A DNA stretch of 64,000 nt from NCBI GenBank assembly GCA_907163375.1, contig CAJQUW010002006.1, positions 62,001-126,000 on the forward strand. The letters are read 5' to 3'. Below, one piece after another: positions 57,451 through 64,000 of the stretch; within the stretch, counting starts at the first letter, position 1; every line of letters begins with the position of its first letter. The notes beneath the pieces were generated by a model. It was given only the letters and a program-made list of their open reading frames with translations. It was not told where the DNA came from and made no database searches. The translations under genes were made by a program, and so were the position numbers. This stretch comes from Prostheceraeus crozeri. Taxonomy: Eukaryota; Platyhelminthes; Polycladida; Euryleptidae.

Positions 57451-58439
57451 TAAAATCGCCAAATGGTGAACTTAGGACTTTTTCGTGAAAATGCTAAATT
57501 GTGGCCTACTTTGGTGACGACTCTCTCAGGAATGAAAGTGAATGAAGAGCTCCGGTTTCTTTTAGTGGAAACACCACACTTTGTTCTCTAGGATCCTACC
57601 TTTTCAGATGTGTGGAAGGATTCGTTTCCAAATGAGAGCTTGTTCAAAATCGAACTTTTGTGCATTTTCCAAGATTTTGGATAGTTTGAATAAACGACAG
57701 AGTCTTTCAACTCGGCTTCTGGTAATCGTAGAGAAACGATGGATAGTTTAAATGAAAGGTGAGAGCGAGAAAACGTGACTGTCGAACTTTGAAGTCAATC
57801 GGAGCACTAGAACCGGAGATAGAAGTGTTTAAAGTTTTGGAAGATAGAGATTACGTCATCAGCTGATCGCCACAAACTATATAGGTGGAGTCTCTACTTG
57901 TGGGAATCAGTTCTCCTCCCGACTTGGTTGGGGTAGATGAACTCCGGAGTTCCGATGATAGCATCGGAAATTCCAAATTTCATTAGAAAATTTCATTGCT
58001 GATATCAGCTAAGGCGTCAGACTTAAAGGTTAGCCAGGAGATGGCCTTCGTCTCCAGGCCATAAAAGACTCCAAAACTTTAAAGGCTTGTAACTTTGCTT
58101 CTACAAGTCCTTTTGACTTGATTCAAAAAGGTTCGAGAGGTCATGATTCAGGTCAAGTCGTCAATTACTTATAAAATTTCATCAGTAGTACAAAAAAAGT
58201 TGAAAAATTTAAATTCGTTATTTTTGGAGGTTTTCTGGGGGTTTTCGACCCTGCTGAATTCAACTAAAGGATTTGTAATGATGTCTGAGCCAGTCTTCTC
58301 ATTGGACGAGCGTTCTCTCCCATTCATAATTCATCAAACATCCACTATAAAGAAGAGATGTTGCTTTACGTTCCACATTTGCCTTTCGCAAGTGTCGGAT
58401 GCATGGTACGGAGAGTTTCGCTGTAATACTCTAATCACA

Positions 58440-58860
58440 GGGTGTTCCTTCGGGACGGTGGATAATGCCGTAGTGATAAGTGTGGCAAGGGAGTGTGTCA
58501 TGTTTTACACCGAAACCTCTGGGGCAACTCATGTTGGGCATTTGACACAGTTCTCAACGTAGCACTTTGAACGCCAATCGGTTGAGTCTCAGCTATCTTG
58601 TCATGGTTGGCTACTAAACATCTCCATTGCAAAACGCTTGTGAATCATAGCTTGCCATCAAGCACGTTTCATGTCTGGCTATCAAGCCATCTCAACGTGA
58701 GGTGGAGACCTTCGATATAATACTTCCTACGGTGAGGCGTTCCTTTTGGACGGCGAGCACTGCCACAGATGGAAGGAGGGCAAGGGACGGTGTCATACTT
58801 TAGACCGAAACCGCTGAGCTGTCGCTTATGTTGGGCATGTGACACCGATCTCAACGGACT
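58440..58860. repeat. Direct repeat about 295 bases apart
   Basis: GTGTTCCTTCGGGACGGTGG...CATGTTGGGCATTTGACAC (58442-58560) recurs as GCGTTCCTTTTGGACGGCGA...ATGTTGGGCATGTGACAC (58737-58855) at roughly 75 percent identity. Confidence 0.6.
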
Positions 58861-59045
58861 CTTTTCAATCGCTCGGTCATGAGTGCTCTAGCCATCTCCC
58901 GTAGGTTTTCTTTAAGATTCTCCACCAACGCTGTGAGACTCCCTCTGACCGAGACTAAATGAAATGGAATGAATTGGAAGGGACATTCATGCGCCACACG
59001 CAACAACAAGCTCATTCCTCTCTTCGCTAGTGAACAAGCTCTTGT

Positions 59046-59275
59046 GAACGTAGTCAGAAAGCTCATCATGTTTTGCAAAAGCAATGTTTAGTGTAGTCAA
59101 ATAGTTTTATCGTGACACACGTTTGTGAAAGTAAAGTTTGATCATCGAAGTTCTATTCGTGAGTGTAGTTAGAAAGTGTATCATGTTTTGCAAAAGCAAA
59201 GTTTAGTGTAGTCAAATAGTTTTTACCATGACACACGTTTGCGAAAGTAAAGTTTGATCATTGAAGTTTTATGAC
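59046..59275. repeat. 115-bp tandem duplication
   Basis: TCATGTTTTGCAAAAGCAA with GTGTAGTCAAATAGTTTT and GAAAGTAAAGTTTGATCAT occurs twice head to tail (starting at 59066 and 59181), at about 92 percent identity. Confidence 0.85.
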
Positions 59276-61889
59276 TGACTGAACTCACAACAACATTAGA
59301 AAGTATTTATCCTTAGTTGAAACCCGGACTGCAGTGTGTAAAATGTTTCATGTGATAGTCTTTTCACAAACGGTGAAGTGCAAAGTCAGAGTGAATACAT
59401 CTGTTAGGTATACATCAACTTTGGATGTGAAGTAAAGCGAATCATGTTAGATGTACAGAATGAATTGAATATTAGACAACGCATGCAAGTTTTTGACGAC
59501 TTGAATGTGTCATGAAAAAACCCAAGTCTAAGTTTAACATGTTGGATATAAAAAGTTAGATGGATAGGAATAAGTGTCGAATGGAGTATGACCTTATATT
59601 TCATGACAACATAGTTTCAAAGTAATGAAAGACGTAGCGGTAAGAGTGTGTAAGTTAAACGTTGGTCCTCAAGTTTCGCGTCAAACACAAAGACGAAAGC
59701 AATCATCAACAACTCAATCCTATGTCAACTAGATGAGACGTTCAGTTTTGCTTATCATTGAAATGAAAGATGCAAGTGAAAGACGATCACATGAAACTCA
59801 AAATTTATCAATGTACAAGAGTTCTAGAACTAAAACCCACTAAGTGTTGAAGTCAACACAGAGCGCAAAGGCTTCTAAAGTGCTAGCATTAGACATGAAT
59901 GATGAAGTTATTCTTCCAAGGTAGATGATCAATGATAATCCTGAGGTATGAAACTCTGCAGTATTAGCTACATGATTAAAAGTGGATACAAAGCAATGTA
60001 GAAGTGAATACGTTTTACTTGTTGAATCAGATAGACACAACAGTGAATCAACTAGAATAAATGCTCATCACGTTTTATAAATGTTAGGTAGGATCAGTGA
60101 AGTATGGGAAAGATGTTTGCATCAAATTGAAAGTAAGCAGCAACTAACTTGTGTACTCACAACAGAAAATCAGGTTTACTAAAAGCAGTCTTCTACTTCA
60201 GTGAGACTGGGAGTTTAGAATGTTACATGAAAACAGTGTTCACCACAGAACTAGAAAGTTTTACTGCACTGTGTAGATTGTTTCACAGTGTTAAAAGGTC
60301 TTATGGTAAGTACTACAGTGTTGAATGTTTTATAAAACCAGGTAAAGTCTTGTCACAAACGTTGAGTGCGTAAGAGAATCTAGGTTTAGCAATAAGTTCC
60401 ATGACATTTAATCACGTTGGTCATAGCAGAAGTTCTTAAGTCCATGATCCAAGGGTAGGGTCATCTACCGTTTGTATTTAGGGATTTAGGGTTTTATATC
60501 ACACATGTTAACCGTTAGTGTAGAATACGTGAAGCACATGTTAGTTCAAAAGTCTAAACACAAACGCTGAAATAAGTTTTGTAAGAAGCTAAAAACATTG
60601 ACATGATGTTGTGAAAGTAGAAACTTATCGAACGTTGAAAAAAGTTTTATGAAATGTTTCTGCAGTCAATATCGTTAGCGTACCAGCTTTTCTAAATGTG
60701 TTGTTTGCCTTTATCAAATTGAATTAATGTGTAGACTGTTTTGTAAATAAAGACAGATAGTGTTAAACGTTTTTGGAGTCTGCATCGACAGCATACAAGT
60801 ATACACATAACAACATGTGACGTTTCTTAAAAGAGTCGAATGCATATGATTTAGAAAACACTCAAAACACGTGTGAGATAAAAATCAACCTGCTAGATTG
60901 TGTGAGTACCTCACAAAAGTGTTGCATATGTTTTACGGGAAACTTGTAAAGGAGAACTGTGTATCGTGAACGTCTGCCATCAGCTTAGCTAGATGAATAT
61001 GAATGATAGATTCTAACTTAAATTTCTGACGTTCAAATGAAATTCGTAAACATGAAGCTCTAGACTCCGTGGTGTAAAACTACATGACAAGTGACAACAA
61101 ATTTATGTTGGTAAAACTTTCATAGGTTGATGATTGCAGTCGCGTTTAAAGTTGATATAAAGTACTGTAGAAACGCATAAGTTTCAGATGCAGTTCAACG
61201 TTGTGACTTCAACTTCGCACATTGAACTAATGAAATGAAAAAGTCTGTGTAGAGGTACATAACACTCTCATCGATATGAAATAGCAAAGCATGTAAAATC
61301 ATTGAATTATCAAAGGAAAGTACTTGAGTTACAAGTCTGCGTTGACGAGAGTGGAATTATTTCATTGGTATGAAGCAGTGAACATTACATTAGAACATTA
61401 GGACTGTCCATGAGTATTGTAAAGAAAGGTTAGAATCAAACGTGTAAGTTTGCTTTTCATGTGCATTGCAAATTGAGAGAATCAAAACGTGTCTCATTCC
61501 AAACGAGCGAGTTAGGTGAGTGTAGACGATGAATTCATAAAGTGCTATTTCATCTAAAGGTTTCACACACACTCGGTCTTGCAAGTTGAAATGATAACAT
61601 CAAATGTGAAACGTGTCTCATTCCTAAACTAATCGTGCGTTGCTTGTAAGTTGATAATAGAATCAACATTGAAACCTGCATCAAGTGACTTTCTTGTGTC
61701 TTTCTGTGTGAATGCAGACGTTGTGAAAATGACACACTGATTGAAACTTAACAATGCTTGCAATATTCAACATGCTGCCATTCAAAAGCAGCAAAAACGT
61801 TTATCATAAAACCTATCAGTGAAACATATGTCATGGTCTTATCTTCCAACCCTCATGTACACGCAAAGATTCACGAGTAGAGACAGCGC
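59276..61889. other. Non-coding block with faint long-range repetition
   Basis: No genes seen. Words such as GATACAAAGCAATGTAGAAG (near 59982) and GATATAAAGTACTGTAGAAA (near 61156), and ATTTAGGGATTTA followed by GTTTTA (60478 and again 63561), suggest a degenerate repeat family, but I could not define a unit. Confidence 0.35.
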
Positions 61890-62095
61890 TATCGCCTGTT
61901 TGTCGCGCTGCCCCCTCAGCAGATAGAGTGTGCCAAGAACACAAATATGAATGACAGCGCAGCCGGTTGGCGACCGTCTGTCGCATTAAACACATTGCCT
62001 CCTCAGCAGATAGAATGTTTCAAGAACACAAAGATGAATGATAACGCTCTCTCTCTCTCTCTCTCTGACACCCGTCTGTCGCATTGCCCCCTATA
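61890..62095. repeat. About 100-bp tandem repeat with CT microsatellite
   Basis: CTCAGCAGATAGAGTGTGCC...CACAAATATGAATGACAGCG recurs as CTCAGCAGATAGAATGTTTC...CACAAAGATGAATGATAACG, each followed by a CGTCTGTCGCATT phrase. A (CT)n run (about 62046-62067) has expanded in the second unit. Confidence 0.75.
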
Positions 62096-64000
62096 CACAT
62101 TCAATTTTCTATCTCATCTGTCCAACGAACAAGGATGTAGGAACTAATCGTCAAATCCCTCATCTCAGGCCCTCCCACCTAGCTGATTCCCACACAGCTC
62201 ATTGATATCGCACCGGAGATATCATCGTGGGCGACTGAAAGGATTCTCAAGTTGACAATTCGTTACTGAGCACTCCCACCGTTCCGCGCGCGCAAGTAAC
62301 CATTTGCTGCTAAAGCATCGACACTGCCGATTTGTTCAAGGCTTCAATGCCCTGCTAGCCAGTTACAAAAATGTTGGAGAAACATAAGGGAGACGTTCAC
62401 ACACATTCATCAAATACAAGTCGTTTGATGCAATGTCGTTCGATATAGCTTTCTTTGATATGAGCCGAACCCTTGAGCTCCGCTGTGGATGCAGAGTGAA
62501 GATGGGAAAGTCTTTCTCCTGGCTACTTTGCAGGCAGAGAAAGGCGAAGCAATTCGCTGCCCCATCCACCTCATTCCACATGAGCTTGTGGAAAACCCTT
62601 TGTTCAGGGATATGGCGCTAGGGTATCTGGCGTTGCTGAGAACTCAGCGTCCGGAATATTTCGAGTAATCGAAGTATTTCATCGGTCCTTCCGAGGGCCC
62701 GGTCACCAATTCGTTGGAGGCCACCATATTAACAAAGACTGTGCCACACACAAACACTAGATTCAAGGATCTCTATCTTTCTTAGAAAATGAAGAACCTC
62801 TTATTAAATTCATCTGATGAGAAAGCAACTTCATGACAAGTGTTAAACGTGTACGTTGTCCAACACAAATCTTTAAAGTCCTAACCGCCATGAAATCATC
62901 ATGTTTAAAGTTTTAAGGCCCATATGATAAGTAGCAATGATCTATTGCAGTTAAATGGTGTAAAACATAAACGTGTATAGAGAGATGATGAATCTTAGAC
63001 GTGAAGTCATGAGATTTATTTCTTCACTACCCGTCAAATGGAAATAGTAATGGTGTTAGTTACATTGGAAGAATCATCAGAGCAAAATGTTCTATAGTAA
63101 TGCAGGCAATGACAGTCATGTATGGCTGTACTGTTTCAAATAGTTGTTGTATTTTAGCTGAAGTTTCTCATCCTTTCCACGTTCGTTCATTTCAAGCAGA
63201 ATGTGTCATAAAGACTTATACATACGCGTCCTCATAAACGCTGTGACTGACTTCATGTTGAAAAATAAATGTGAGATTATTGCAGTTAGAAACAATGTTC
63301 CCATAGTTCAACCTTTCAGATGTATAGTTGTGACAGTGAACAAGAAAGTCAGTAAGAGGAGTGATAGGAAAACGTCTTCACAAATGCAGACAAGTGAAAA
63401 CTATACTAAATGACTGCATGCACGGATTTCATCATCCATCATCTAAGTGAATTTAGTTCAAGCGAGTTACATGAATGTTAAAAGTCTTACGCTGACAGAG
63501 ACATAAGTTTACTAAATTATACAGCAAAACTCCTAAATCAGTAAATCATGTCCCTGTGTTGAGATTTAGGGATTTAACGTTTTAAAAGTGTAAGTTGATT
63601 AGATAAATCACTAAGTCCATAGCATAGTCAACCCTATGACAAGACTTAGCGTTTTATATGATCCATATTAGCAATATACGTACCTGTGATGTTGCCGAAA
63701 TTTTTCAAAATTTTCAAACATTTTTGTCTGAATTTCAAGATTTTCCTATAAATTCTAGCGATGACAGTTAAGCAAAAAGCTTTTATCCAGAAATAAAACT
63801 GACCGAAAAATTTCGGCGCTGCAAGTAGGTTAGTCCGGGGGACATTTTGGATCACATCACACACGTATGTTCGTGTAGAATGTGACTCAATGAGTTTAGT
63901 CAGGTAATGTATCATCAATTTCATTCACTTGGTTATGTGATGAAGAAAGTGTGACATAGAAGTGAATGCGGTCTCATAAAGTTTAGAACACATAGTAGTA
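62096..64000. other. Non-coding end of window
   Basis: Short open frames only (for example 62363-62621, 63201-63413, 63646-63924), none with a recognisable domain, splice-consistent partner or repeat copy. ATTTAGGGATTTA near 63561 echoes 60478. Confidence 0.35.

Noticed and set aside
1-64000. tRNA, rRNA, CRISPR array or bacterial operon features
   Set aside because: No tRNA box B with cloverleaf, no rRNA-like sequence, no spacer-repeat array and no Shine-Dalgarno-led gene series were found; the window is animal nuclear DNA.

Overview
The window is AT-rich animal DNA (by eye about two thirds A+T). It is dominated by mobile elements, with at least one and probably two spliced host genes on GT-AG introns. 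The mix of a Polinton/adintovirus-like fossil, a CR1-type LINE whose ORF1 has a PHD finger, a Penelope-like element with an N-terminal GIY-YIG domain, piggyBac elements and a DD41D mariner points to an invertebrate, most likely aquatic. The palindrome TAGGCCTA recurs in the non-coding DNA. From memory that is common in echinoderm and related genomes, but I cannot fix the species.

Layout. 1-9470: right-hand part of a broken Polinton-like element. It holds a family-B DNA polymerase start (minus), a plus-strand virion block (fibre-like coiled coil, small membrane-active proteins, major capsid protein, parvovirus-type phospholipase A2, integrase) and an adenain-like protease (minus) with a second protease piece. 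Unusual short tandem hairpins are scattered through it. 9470-11720: degenerate repeats and unrecognised decayed minus-strand coding, one piece with membrane segments. 11721-14745 and 21335-24297: two copies of an unrecognised repeat family with conserved perfect hairpins. Between them lie a CR1-type LINE (15799-20850, minus) and a small TA-flanked foldback element (20984-21256). 24298-28410: a nearly whole Penelope-like element of the Naiad (permuted) type, minus strand, with about 390-bp direct repeats at its ends, inserted into the second repeat copy. 28538-29278: a TIR element.

30651-33806: host gene A (plus), whose consecutive splice junctions agree in phase and include a 23-nt micro-exon. 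It is unrecognised. 34435-35180: tandem repeats. 35403-35700: a decayed THAP zinc finger. 36303-37110: an unrecognised decayed coding stretch. 38465-39038: the 5' part of host gene B (minus), three phase-consistent exons.

41554-51739: a family of about 1-kb TA-flanked non-autonomous elements (CACTGTAAAT ends) in three copies. Copy C lies against a Penelope-like RT fragment. Copy B contains a piggyBac element, which in turn contains a DD41D mariner, giving a three-level nest with intact TA, TTAA and TA target duplications. 51847-54773: a second, older piggyBac that lacks its first catalytic aspartate. 55344-56084: another Penelope-like fragment. 56085-64000: no convincing genes. It contains a possible piggyBac end, a roughly 330-bp tandem array, several shorter tandem duplications and long stretches in which I see nothing.

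Most coding capacity here belongs to transposons acting for themselves. The points most worth following up are the tandem hairpins inside the Polinton-like genes, the open reading from PLA2 into integrase, the permuted Penelope-like element, the datable nest, and the two unrecognised spliced host genes.
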